From Balneola sp. (GTDB lineage: Bacteria > Bacteroidota > Rhodothermia > Balneolales > Balneolaceae), in the NCBI GenBank assembly GCA_017643645.1, contig JAEPNB010000004.1:62001-126000 (forward strand): a stretch of 64,000 bases of DNA, given 5' to 3'. A program made the translations under genes and the position numbers. The notes beneath the pieces were generated by a model. It saw nothing but the letters and a program-made list of their open reading frames with translations, made no database searches and was not told where the DNA came from. This document shows, piece by piece, positions 25,183-33,656 of the stretch. Position 1 is the first letter of the stretch, and each line of letters opens with the position of its first letter.

Positions 25183-26070
25183 TTATTGATGTCCTGAAAT
25201 TTCTGCTTTTCTATCTGTTCTTTTAACCAAACCCTGTAAAACTTTACCCGGTCCAACTTCAACAAAAGAGGTAGCCCCATTGGCAATCATGTTCTGTAAT
25301 GTCTGTGTCCAGCGAACGGGATTCATCAGTTGATCCAGTAAATTTGATCTTATTTCGTCAACATCAGACGTTGGTTTTGCTGTAAAGTTGCTGTAGATCG
25401 GGCATGATGGAGTGTTTATTTTCAAATTCTCCAGCGATTCCTTCAATCCTACAAAAGCCGGTTCCATTAATGAAGAGTGGAAAGCTCCTGACACCGGTAA
25501 TAACATAGCCATTCTTGCTCCATCTTCTTTAGCAATATCAACCGCTGCTTTTACAGCTTCTGTATATCCTGAAATCACTAACTGTCCGGGACAATTATAA
25601 TTAGCTGCCACAACTTCTTTTCCGGTTTGTTCCTCAGCTTTTTTGCAAACAAGTTCTACTTTGTCGTCATCCATACCAATAATAGCGGCCATTGTTCCGG
25701 GATTGGATGCTCCTGCTGCCTGCATTAGCTCCCCACGTCTTCGAACGATCTTCAGTGCATCTTCAAAACTTACTGCGTTACAGGCAACTAATGCTGAAAA
25801 CTCTCCAAGACTATGGCCTGCAACCATATCAGGTGTTGCATCTAATGTTTTGTATAAGGCAACAGAATGAAGAAATATTGCAGGCTGTGTAAATTCAGTT
25901 TGCTTTAATTTTTCTTCAGGACCTTCAAACATTACAGACTTCAGGTCAATTCCTAAAATCTCGTTGGCATCTTCAACCATTTTGGCAAAGTCAGAATTTG
26001 CCTCGTTATGATCTTTACCCATTCCAACGAATTGAGAACCTTGTCCCGGAAAAAGATATGCTGTACTCAT
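25183..26070 (-). CDS. fabD: Malonyl-CoA:ACP transacylase
   Basis: A 295-residue transferase loading malonate on ACP. The N-terminal LFPGQGSQ is diagnostic; the nucleophile serine is in VAGHSLGEFSAL near residue 88, and the catalytic His is in SGAFHSSLMEPA near 196. The start ATG overlaps the fabH stop by one base (TAATG), so the two are coupled. Confidence 0.96.
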   Translation of the reverse strand: MSTAYLFPGQGSQFVGMGKDHNEANSDFAKMVEDANEILGIDLKSVMFEGPEEKLKQTEFTQPAIFLHSVALYKTLDATPDMVAGHSLGEFSALVACNAVSFEDALKIVRRRGELMQAAGASNPGTMAAIIGMDDDKVELVCKKAEEQTGKEVVAANYNCPGQLVISGYTEAVKAAVDIAKEDGARMAMLLPVSGAFHSSLMEPAFVGLKESLENLKINTPSCPIYSNFTAKPTSDVDEIRSNLLDQLMNPVRWTQTLQNMIANGATSFVEVGPGKVLQGLVKRTDRKAEISGHQ

Positions 26071-27062
26071 TATTTAATTCCCCATTTAAGATAAATAGCG
26101 CCCCAGGTAAATCCTCCTCCAAAAGCAGCGAGAATCAGATTATCTCCGTAGTTCAGTTTGTCTTTCCAATCGTACAGACAAAGAGGAATTGTACCGGCGG
26201 TGGTATTGCCGTATTTATTGATGTTTATCATCACTTTCTCAGAAGATAAACCCATTCTGTTTGCAGTTGCATCAATAATTCTCAAATTGGCCTGATGTGG
26301 AACCAGCCACGCTACATCTTCAGGTTCCAGATTATTTTTCTTCATGATCTCAAGAGAAACATCTGCCATCCCCATTGTTGCTTTTTTGAAAACTGCACGA
26401 CCATCCTGAGTGATATAATGTTGTCTGTTTTCAACAGTCTCTTTAGTTGCAGGGTTTCTGCTTCCTCCGGCGTGTTGATATAAACTGCAATTGGTATCTC
26501 CTTCGGTATGATGAATTTGATCGATCAAACCGGTTCCATCATTAGATTCTTCAAGCAATACTGCTCCTGCACCATCTCCAAAAAGGATGCTGGTGGTTCG
26601 GTCGGTGTAATCAAGTATTGAGCTCATTTTATCAGAACCGATAACCAATACTTTTTTTGCTCTGCCTGATTCGATGTACATTGAACCCGTACTCACGGCA
26701 TATAAAAACCCTGAGCATGCTGCAGAAAGGTCGAACGCAAAAGCATTTGTTGCACCAATCATATTCTGAACGAGGCAAGCAGTTGCCGGAAACAAAAAGT
26801 CAGGAGTAACTGTTGCTAAAATTACCAGATCAATTTCAGAAGCATCAACGCCAGCATTTTCAAGTGCTTCTTTAGCTGCCTCAGCTCCCATAAATGCTGT
26901 TGCTTTATCAGGATCTTTTAAAATTCTTCTTTCAGAGATGCCTGTTCTTGTTCTTATCCACTCATCATTGGTGTCCATGAGCTTTTCCAGCTCAAAGTTG
27001 GTCATTCTGAACTCAGGTAAATAATGCCCGACTGCAGTGATCTTTGCTTGTTTTACGTCCAT
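26070..27062 (-). CDS. fabH: Beta-ketoacyl-ACP synthase III
   Basis: A 330-residue KAS III that starts fatty-acid synthesis from acyl-CoA and malonyl-ACP. Catalytic Cys is in DLSAACSGFLYAV near residue 117, His in VPHQANLRII near 256, and Asn in NKYGNTTAGTIP near 286. It is coupled to fabD downstream and 11 bases after plsX. Primer specificity (acetyl or branched) is not readable by eye. Confidence 0.96.
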   Translation of the reverse strand: MDVKQAKITAVGHYLPEFRMTNFELEKLMDTNDEWIRTRTGISERRILKDPDKATAFMGAEAAKEALENAGVDASEIDLVILATVTPDFLFPATACLVQNMIGATNAFAFDLSAACSGFLYAVSTGSMYIESGRAKKVLVIGSDKMSSILDYTDRTTSILFGDGAGAVLLEESNDGTGLIDQIHHTEGDTNCSLYQHAGGSRNPATKETVENRQHYITQDGRAVFKKATMGMADVSLEIMKKNNLEPEDVAWLVPHQANLRIIDATANRMGLSSEKVMININKYGNTTAGTIPLCLYDWKDKLNYGDNLILAAFGGGFTWGAIYLKWGIK

Positions 27063-27073
27063 AAAAGATTAAA

Positions 27074-28057
27074 TCAGTTTAGTGATGATACGATTTTGCC
27101 GTTAACATCATTTTCGATGCAAGACACTGCGCTTTTAATCATATTTTTAATTGCAAGAGGTGAGCTACCCCCGTGACCTACTATACTTACACCATTAACA
27201 CCCAGAAAAGGAACACCACCTACTCTTTCATAATTAAAAGGAGCTAATGCTGTTTTCAGAATCTTTTGAGCGGCAATTATTTCATCAACTTCAAGATCCA
27301 GTTTTGAAACTGCTCTTTCCACTAATTTCATAATGGTTGCAGGAATAGATTCTCCGAATTTCAATAAAATATTTCCAACTAAACCATCAGTTAAATATAC
27401 ATCAGCTTTGCCTGAAAGAATATCTTTCCCTTCTACGTTGCCGATAAAACCCGGTAAATCCTTAATGTGATTATGAATGGCTTTCAGCTCTTCCGTTCCT
27501 TTTTCATCTTCTTCCCCAACATTTAGAAGACCAACAGTAGGTGATTCAATTCCTATAATATTACGACAATATACTTGCCCCATTTTTGCAAATTGAAGAG
27601 CTACTTCAGGTTTTATTTCCAAATTTGCACCGGCATCTAATAAAAGGCGGAATCCTTTTACCGTTGGGTAATAAGCACCAATTGTAGGGCGAAGAATCCC
27701 TTTCAATTTGCCCAAAATAAAGGTAGATGCTGCAAGTAAAGCTCCGGTATTCCCCGCGCTTACAAATGCATCGCATTTACCCGCTTTGTGTAATCCCATT
27801 CCGATTACAATAGACGATTGTTGCTTACCTTTTACTGCTGTAGCGGGAGACTCTTCCATTCCGATGATCTGAGGAGCGTCCTGAATAAGAACACGTTTCT
27901 TATCGTATTCTTTTCCTTCCAGCTCTTTTTTTATCAAATCCTCAGGCCCTAAAAGAAGAACAGTTAAACTTTCGTCTTCCTGTACTGCTAATAAAGCTCC
28001 TTCAACAGGAGCCTTTGGGTAATGATCTCCACCGGCTGCATCTACTGCAACAATCAT
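27074..28057 (-). CDS. plsX: Phosphate acyltransferase
   Basis: A 327-residue PlsX making acyl-phosphate from acyl-ACP for phospholipid synthesis. The N-terminal VAVDAAGGDHYPKAPVEG is diagnostic, followed by FVSAGNTGALLAAS near 100 and DGLVGNILLKFGES near 225. Located between rpmF and fabH, the order typical of many bacteria, it links fatty-acid elongation to membrane lipid formation. Confidence 0.96.
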   Translation of the reverse strand: MIVAVDAAGGDHYPKAPVEGALLAVQEDESLTVLLLGPEDLIKKELEGKEYDKKRVLIQDAPQIIGMEESPATAVKGKQQSSIVIGMGLHKAGKCDAFVSAGNTGALLAASTFILGKLKGILRPTIGAYYPTVKGFRLLLDAGANLEIKPEVALQFAKMGQVYCRNIIGIESPTVGLLNVGEEDEKGTEELKAIHNHIKDLPGFIGNVEGKDILSGKADVYLTDGLVGNILLKFGESIPATIMKLVERAVSKLDLEVDEIIAAQKILKTALAPFNYERVGGVPFLGVNGVSIVGHGGSSPLAIKNMIKSAVSCIENDVNGKIVSSLN

Positions 28058-28067
28058 AATGTTTTAT

Positions 28068-28250
28068 TTAGTTAGCGGCTGCTTTTGTAACCTGACGACC
28101 TCTGTAGTGCCCACATTCAGTGCAAGCATGGTGATATCTGTGGAGTTCGCCGCAGTTTGAACATTTCGCTAAGGTAACATCAGAAATTGCGTGGTGTGCA
28201 CGTCGTTTGTTCTTTCGTGCATTCGAGGTTTTTCGCTTTGGATGTGCCAT
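28068..28250 (-). CDS. rpmF: Ribosomal protein L32
   Basis: A 60-residue basic protein starting MAHPKRKTS and carrying a zinc ribbon of four Cys (CSNCGEL near 34-37 and CTECGHYRG near 47-50). It is the 50S subunit L32 of the zinc-binding form. It lies between yceD and plsX, 12 and 10 bases away. Confidence 0.97.
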   Translation of the reverse strand: MAHPKRKTSNARKNKRRAHHAISDVTLAKCSNCGELHRYHHACTECGHYRGRQVTKAAAN

Positions 28251-28262
28251 TTATTTACTTAA

Positions 28263-28766
28263 TTATTTCTTTAATTCTTTTAATGCTTCCCATCTTGGGT
28301 CGATGCTTTCTTCCTCTTCATCAGAATCGTCACCAAATTGTTGGTGTACATACTCTTTAGGGTTTCCTTCATCATCCAAAAAACGGGGATGTAATTTTTT
28401 TACCGGGAGATTGAGCAATATGCTATCCAACACATCCTGCTCTAAGTCTATTTGTTTAGAATGAATATCAATGTTCCTGATGGAGCCTTTTTCATCCGCC
28501 GATTCTTCTACTTCTTCTGCTTTAAATAAAACTTCATAATTGGTTTCAATCTGATGATCAAATTCATCTAAAGACCGGTCACAAATAAGTTTTATATCAG
28601 CTTTTAATCCAAATTTAACCTGGATAAACTGAAGTGTGCGATAGAAGTTGATATCGAGTACAGCTCCTTCAAACGGAACTTCCTCAATCTCAAGATCATC
28701 GCTTTCTAATTCGATGGTTCTTTGGCTTTGTCCTTCAGGTATTTCAAAGATCTTAAACTTCAACAT
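28263..28766 (-). CDS. yceD: YceD/DUF177-family protein
   Basis: A 167-residue acidic protein of the YceD family, which in many bacteria precedes rpmF and is implicated in 23S rRNA accumulation. The central strand FNRTLQFIQV-like segment (here YRTLQFIQVKFGLKADI), a single Cys in KLICDRSLDEFDHQIE near 65, and an acidic DSDEEEESIDPRWEALKEL tail are the family marks. The other usual Cys of the motif is not seen. It shares its promoter region (28767-28819) with nothing divergent, so it may start the lipid operon. Confidence 0.85.
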   Translation of the reverse strand: MLKFKIFEIPEGQSQRTIELESDDLEIEEVPFEGAVLDINFYRTLQFIQVKFGLKADIKLICDRSLDEFDHQIETNYEVLFKAEEVEESADEKGSIRNIDIHSKQIDLEQDVLDSILLNLPVKKLHPRFLDDEGNPKEYVHQQFGDDSDEEEESIDPRWEALKELKK

Positions 28767-28819
28767 AGAATGTCTCCTTTACAGCTTGTAAATATAAGGA
28801 TTATCCTACACGCTTACAA

Positions 28820-29461
28820 TCAATTAAAAAGACCAAATAGTCGTTTATCAACCTGCTCAATTATGGATCCTAAATCTTCATTATTATTTACAAAATCGAG
28901 GTCATCGGTTTCAATAATGAGCTTTTCATGCGGATAACGATCAATCCAATCCTCATATAACCTGTTCAGCCTTTCAAGATAATCGATCCGGATAGTGTTC
29001 TCATAATCTCTTCCCCGCTGCTGAATTTGATTTACCAGAGTGGGAACCTGAGCACGCAGATAAATAAGTAAGTCGGGCGGACGCAAGTAATGGCTCATTT
29101 CATGAAATAAAGCTTCGTAATTAGTGAAATCTCGATCACTCATCAAACTCATTTCATGAAGGTTTTTTGCAAAAATTTCCACATCCTCATAAATGGTTCT
29201 GTCCTGAATCAGGCTTATATCATTTTCAAGCATCTCTTTCTGATGTCTAAATCTGCTGGACAGAAAATAGATCTGAAGATTAAAACTCCATCTGCGCATG
29301 TCTTCGTAGAAATCTGCAAGATATGGATTATCATCTACAGACTCGTAAAAAGCCTCCCACCCGAAATGCTTTGACAACAAACTGGTGAGAGATGATTTTC
29401 CTGCACCAATATTCCCGGCTACTGCTATATATTTAGATTTTTTCTTTTTCGTTTCGCTCAT
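28820..29461 (-). CDS. Deoxynucleoside kinase
   Basis: A 213-residue salvage kinase of the dCK/dGK type. The P-loop is VAGNIGAGKSSL near residue 14; the DRTIYED motif near 87 is the family DRS-like catalytic segment; RGRDYENTIRIDYLERLNRLY near 150 is the LID and following helix. It phosphorylates deoxynucleosides with ATP; the exact base preference is not visible. It starts 9 bases after pgi and ends 53 bases before yceD. Confidence 0.9.
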   Translation of the reverse strand: MSETKKKKSKYIAVAGNIGAGKSSLTSLLSKHFGWEAFYESVDDNPYLADFYEDMRRWSFNLQIYFLSSRFRHQKEMLENDISLIQDRTIYEDVEIFAKNLHEMSLMSDRDFTNYEALFHEMSHYLRPPDLLIYLRAQVPTLVNQIQQRGRDYENTIRIDYLERLNRLYEDWIDRYPHEKLIIETDDLDFVNNNEDLGSIIEQVDKRLFGLFN

Positions 29462-29470
29462 AAGTTCCTT

Positions 29471-30760
29471 TTAATCTTTTCCAAGCAAACGGTACATTGC
29501 TTTTTTGTAATCTTCAACCCCAGGTTGGTTAAACGGGTTAACTCCCAAACTATATACAAATATCCCCGTCAGTAATTCAAAAAAGTAAATTAGTTCCCCA
29601 ATTACTTCTGCATTCAAAGAGCTCAACGATAAATTTATAATCGGAACCTCTCCATTTTTGTGCGCTTCAGTTGTACCGATCCTTGCTTTAGTATTAATAT
29701 CATGAAAAGACTTTCCTGCCAGATAATTTAATCTATCATGATCCCCTTCCAATGAGTTCACTTTCAGATCTGAAATAGGTTTTTCAACAGCAATAAAAGT
29801 TTCCATCAAGCTTCTGGTACCTTGCTGAATAAACTGTCCTAAACTATGCAGATCAGTAGAAAAAGAAGCAACGGTTGGAAAAATCCCTTTACCCTCTTTG
29901 CCTTCACTTTCTCCCATTAATTGCTGAATCCATCCACCAAAAGATTGTAACTCAGGCTCAAAGCATGAAAACACATCAATGGTAATTCCTTTTTCATGAA
30001 GAGCTCTGCGGACAGCTGCGTACTTCACTATTTCTGTTGCGTCCTCTTCATACTTGTTAAATGCGGATACGGCTCCGTAAAAAAGTGTTTTTATATCGAT
30101 TCCGGCAACTGCAATTGGTATCAGCCCAACAGGTGTTAACACCGAAAATCTACCGCCTACATCTTCCGGAATAACAAATTTCCTGTACCCTTTTTCTTCA
30201 ATTAGTCCGTTCAGAACTCCACCTTCACTACTGGTGGTGCAAATAATCCGATCAGCCGATTTCTCTTCATACAGTTCATCCATAACTTCACGGATCATTC
30301 TGAATGAAAGTGCTGTTTCTAAGGTAGAACCTGATTTTGAGATTACATTTACATACACACTTTTCGGAGTTCCATCCTGTTTTGGAGCTTTTATATAAGC
30401 TAAAAGCTGCTTAAGGTATTTTCCTCCCATATGGTGACCCGCAAAAAGTATTTCCGGTCCCTTTTTATTAAAATGAGGAGAAAGCGCATCAATAACCGCT
30501 TTCGCACCTAAATAAGAACCTCCTATTCCACAGACTATAAAAACATCAGCATTATTACGGATGTCTTTACCTAAAGAACTTACCTTTTCTAATAAAGCAT
30601 CGTTTGGTGATTTTAACAGATCTCTCCACCCTAACCACTCGGATCCTTCACCTGATTTTTCTTTAAGCTGAATAAGCGCTTCTTCGCACTTTACAAGTGA
30701 TTCATTGTATGCTTCTTCAGAAATAAATTCTTTAGCAATATCGGTATTAATTGAAATCAT
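29471..30760 (-). CDS. pgi: Glucose-6-phosphate isomerase
   Basis: A 429-residue isomerase of glycolysis (glucose-6-P to fructose-6-P). It is the short bacterial type, like the roughly 450-residue Bacillus enzyme rather than the 550-residue E. coli form. Visible are CGIGGSYLGAKAVI near residue 78, VISKSGSTLETALS near 137, the GGRFSVLTPVGL block near 202 and the C-terminal SLGVNPFNQPGVEDYKKAM. Its start overlaps the pfkA stop by one base, pairing consecutive glycolytic steps. Confidence 0.96.
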   Translation of the reverse strand: MISINTDIAKEFISEEAYNESLVKCEEALIQLKEKSGEGSEWLGWRDLLKSPNDALLEKVSSLGKDIRNNADVFIVCGIGGSYLGAKAVIDALSPHFNKKGPEILFAGHHMGGKYLKQLLAYIKAPKQDGTPKSVYVNVISKSGSTLETALSFRMIREVMDELYEEKSADRIICTTSSEGGVLNGLIEEKGYRKFVIPEDVGGRFSVLTPVGLIPIAVAGIDIKTLFYGAVSAFNKYEEDATEIVKYAAVRRALHEKGITIDVFSCFEPELQSFGGWIQQLMGESEGKEGKGIFPTVASFSTDLHSLGQFIQQGTRSLMETFIAVEKPISDLKVNSLEGDHDRLNYLAGKSFHDINTKARIGTTEAHKNGEVPIINLSLSSLNAEVIGELIYFFELLTGIFVYSLGVNPFNQPGVEDYKKAMYRLLGKD

Positions 30761-31749
30761 TATCTAAGTAGTTTGGCTAGTTCTATAAGTGAGTGATCAA
30801 GATCTTTTTTTCTGTCGACAGCAACTTTAATTGGAGTAATTTTAATATCACCATTAACGATCCCAACCATCACACCGCTATGTCCTTCCATCAGTGTTTT
30901 AATTGCGGCGGCTCCCAACCTGCTTGCCAAAACCCGATCCCGGGCTGTCGGAGAACCACCTCTTTGAATATGTCCTAAAATGCAGACACGCATATCATAT
31001 TTTTTGAAATCATCACGAATCTGCTCTGCTAATTGAATAGCTCCTCCTGATTCATCTCCTTCTGCTACAACAATCAGACTACTTCTAACCTGATTCTTAA
31101 GCATATTTTTAAGCTGGGACTTTACATCTTCGATATCCATCAACTCTTCCGGTAGTAAAGCCAGTTCAGCTCCTCCGGCTATACTGGTTTCGAGCGCAAT
31201 GAAACCGGCATCTCTACCCATAACCTCCACCAGGAACATTCGTTCATGAGCATCAGCCGTATCCCTGATCTTATCTACAGCATCAAGTGCCGTATTTAAT
31301 GCGGTATCATATCCAATAGTTTCATCGGTTCCGATAATGTCATTGTCTATAGTAGCAGGAATACCAATTACTTTTATTCCATGCTCTTTACTGAAAATAT
31401 TTGCTCCTGTAAAAGTCCCGTCTCCGCCAATAACTACAAGCGCATCTATATTATATTTCTTAATCGTTTCTGCAGCCTTGGTCCTTCCTTCTTCTGTTCT
31501 GAATTCCTGAGAGCGCGCAGATTTAAGAATAGTACCTCCTCTTTGGATAATATTTGAAACAGAATTATTTTTCATGGGCTTCACTTCATTGTGAATTAAT
31601 CCATGATATCCATGTCTGATTCCAAAAACTTTTAACTCATATTTTGCTGCAACCCTTACTACAGCACGTACAGCAGCATTCATTCCGGGTGAATCTCCTC
31701 CGCTTGTTAAAACCCCAATGGTTTCAAGCCCGGCTAACTTCTTAATCAT
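30760..31749 (-). CDS. pfkA: 6-phosphofructokinase
   Basis: A 329-residue ATP-dependent PFK. It has the N-terminal GVLTSGGDSPGMNAAVR (ATP glycine motif), VVIGGDGTFTGA near 105, IPATIDNDIIGTDETIGYDTA near 130 (Asp base, effector interface), VEVMGRDAGFIAL near 172 and the ILGHIQRGGSPTARDR signature near 255. ATP rather than pyrophosphate use is suggested by the Gly in GGDGT followed by the small TFTGA segment, but this is not decisive. It is the first gene of the run pfkA-pgi and onward; the 100-base gap to the divergent prenyl synthase should hold two promoters. Confidence 0.96.
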   Translation of the reverse strand: MIKKLAGLETIGVLTSGGDSPGMNAAVRAVVRVAAKYELKVFGIRHGYHGLIHNEVKPMKNNSVSNIIQRGGTILKSARSQEFRTEEGRTKAAETIKKYNIDALVVIGGDGTFTGANIFSKEHGIKVIGIPATIDNDIIGTDETIGYDTALNTALDAVDKIRDTADAHERMFLVEVMGRDAGFIALETSIAGGAELALLPEELMDIEDVKSQLKNMLKNQVRSSLIVVAEGDESGGAIQLAEQIRDDFKKYDMRVCILGHIQRGGSPTARDRVLASRLGAAAIKTLMEGHSGVMVGIVNGDIKITPIKVAVDRKKDLDHSLIELAKLLR

Positions 31750-31851
31750 AATTTTCTTTTAAGTGAGTGTGTGTGATTAGTCCTAAATATTTGTCGTATA
31801 TATTAACTAAATTTCGAGCTGTTCAAGTTTAAGAAAATTTAAACATATTTG

Positions 31852-32871
31852 ATGGCTGATAACGTTTCCCTTGCCAGAATTGAAAAAAATTCTGTGGTTC
31901 GTAAATCTTTAAAAGAAATTACCGCTCCTGTTTCAGAACATTTATCTGAATTCAGATCTTTTTTTAAAGATACCGTTAAAACGGATGTGTTTCTACTGGA
32001 TCAAATTCTTAGATATCTGCACAAACAAAAAGGGAAGGAACTCCGCCCTACTCTTGTTTTTATGACTGCAAATTTATTCGATGGAATTTCCAAGAGAAGC
32101 CATATTGCAGCTACAATGATCGAATTGTTACACACTGCTACCCTTATTCATGATGATGTTGTGGATGAAGCTAACTCCAGACGTGGATTTGTGAGCATCA
32201 ATAAGATCTGGAAAAATAAAGCGGGAGTATTACTTGGAGATTTTCTTCTCTCAAGAGGACTATTAGTTTCACTTGAAAACAAAGAGTACAAGTTACTGGA
32301 AGTACAATCCAAAGCAGTTCAAAAAATGAGCGAAGGGGAACTTCGTCAACTTAAAACTGCCGGGTTATTTAATATGACTGAAGAGCGATACTTCCAGATC
32401 ATCTCAGAAAAAACGGCCAGCCTTATCTCTACCTGCTGTGAGTGCGGAGCAGTATCTGCTACCAATGATATAGAGCAGCACGAATTAATGGCAGACATCG
32501 GGATGAGTATCGGAATTGCTTTTCAAATCAGGGACGACCTTTTTGATTATGGCATGTATGATATCGGCAAACCCAAACGAAACGATATTCAGGAACGTAA
32601 AGTAACTCTACCTTTAATAAAGGCATTGGAACACAGCTCCAAAAAAGAATCGGCACATATCCGGGCGTTAATGAAGAAAAGAAAAAAGACTACGAAGAAT
32701 ATTGATGAGATCGTAGACTTTGTTCATGATAAAGGTGGTATGGATTATGCAAAACAGAGTATGTATGAATATGCTAACAAAGCGATAGAAGGATTAGAAA
32801 AAATTCCTGAGTCACAAGCCAGACAAGATTTTGTTGACCTGATTCACTATGTAATTACCCGTAAGAAATAA
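31852..32871 (+). CDS. Polyprenyl diphosphate synthase
   Basis: A 339-residue trans-prenyltransferase. The first Asp-rich motif is LIHDDVVDEANSRRG near residue 97 and the second is QIRDDLFDYGMYDIGKPKRND near 225, with the GKELRPTL lysine-arginine segment near 60. Small residues before the first motif and the length fit long-chain (hepta- to octaprenyl) synthases, whose product would supply the MenA reaction for menaquinone. A TTG at 31849 could add one Met; I use the ATG. It is followed at 5 bases by the LpxH-like gene. Confidence 0.92.
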   Translation: MADNVSLARIEKNSVVRKSLKEITAPVSEHLSEFRSFFKDTVKTDVFLLDQILRYLHKQKGKELRPTLVFMTANLFDGISKRSHIAATMIELLHTATLIHDDVVDEANSRRGFVSINKIWKNKAGVLLGDFLLSRGLLVSLENKEYKLLEVQSKAVQKMSEGELRQLKTAGLFNMTEERYFQIISEKTASLISTCCECGAVSATNDIEQHELMADIGMSIGIAFQIRDDLFDYGMYDIGKPKRNDIQERKVTLPLIKALEHSSKKESAHIRALMKKRKKTTKNIDEIVDFVHDKGGMDYAKQSMYEYANKAIEGLEKIPESQARQDFVDLIHYVITRKK

Positions 32872-32876
32872 TGTAA

Positions 32877-33656
32877 ATGGCTGAACAAACCAGTTTATTT
32901 ATTTCTGATGTTCATCTCGGAGCTTTTGATGCAATTACTGAGAAACAAATTGAAGACGAACTCATCGCGCTTATCAATCATTGTTGTGAACAAAAGATCA
33001 AGATCTATATTCTTGGCGACCTCTTTGATTACTGGATGGAGTATCCGAAAAAAAAATTCATCCCAACTGTTGGGCAAAAGGTATTGCAAGCCTTCCAAAA
33101 GCATAACACACAATGTGAACCCACCACCTATATCACAGGAAACCATGATAACTGGACGTACGGCCATTTCGAAGATCTGGGATTTGACGTGGAATGCAAT
33201 TACCGCATTATCAAGCAAAATGGTTTTAATACCTTATTAATGCATGGCGATGGAAGGTTTGGAAAAAGTGATGACTTGCTACGCCCCTTTTTTCATGGAG
33301 TGTTAAGAAGTAAATATTTTGTAAAAATGTTTCAGGCATTTCTGCCTCCTGAACTGGGAATTCCCGTTATGAAAAAATTCTCAGGCTTTTCTAAAATGAA
33401 GGATAACAGAACTCCCATTCCTTTGGATAAACATGCAAAGCGCGTACTCAAAGAAAAGGATATAGACTTTATAATAATGGGGCATGATCATATTCCCCGA
33501 ATGGAAACATTTAAAGCCGGAACGTATATAAACCTTGGAACCTTTTTCTATCATAAAACGGTAGCTCTTTACAACAATGGAGCTTATCAACTCGTTAGAT
33601 GGAGTGCTTCTGATAAAGAATTTGTACCTTTCACTGAATCAAGTGTTGTAGAATGA
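32877..33656 (+). CDS. lpxH: UDP-2,3-diacylglucosamine diphosphatase-like phosphoesterase
   Basis: A 259-residue calcineurin-like metallophosphatase with all five motif blocks: FISDVHLGA (N-terminus), ILGDLFDYW near 46, TGNHDNW near 89, MHGDGRFGKSDD near 122 and MGHDHIPRM near 201. The DLFDYWMEYP segment and overall spacing match LpxH, which hydrolyses UDP-2,3-diacylglucosamine in lipid A synthesis. The gene is 5 bases after the prenyl synthase and overlaps PBP1A by 4 bases, so the three form an envelope-building operon. A neighbouring-family phosphoesterase is the only alternative. Confidence 0.85.
   Translation: MAEQTSLFISDVHLGAFDAITEKQIEDELIALINHCCEQKIKIYILGDLFDYWMEYPKKKFIPTVGQKVLQAFQKHNTQCEPTTYITGNHDNWTYGHFEDLGFDVECNYRIIKQNGFNTLLMHGDGRFGKSDDLLRPFFHGVLRSKYFVKMFQAFLPPELGIPVMKKFSGFSKMKDNRTPIPLDKHAKRVLKEKDIDFIIMGHDHIPRMETFKAGTYINLGTFFYHKTVALYNNGAYQLVRWSASDKEFVPFTESSVVE

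Noticed and set aside
25173-25286. N-terminal extension of FabG
   Set aside because: It overlaps fabD in another frame and adds residues absent from all FabG proteins; the ATG at 25172 gives the family start.
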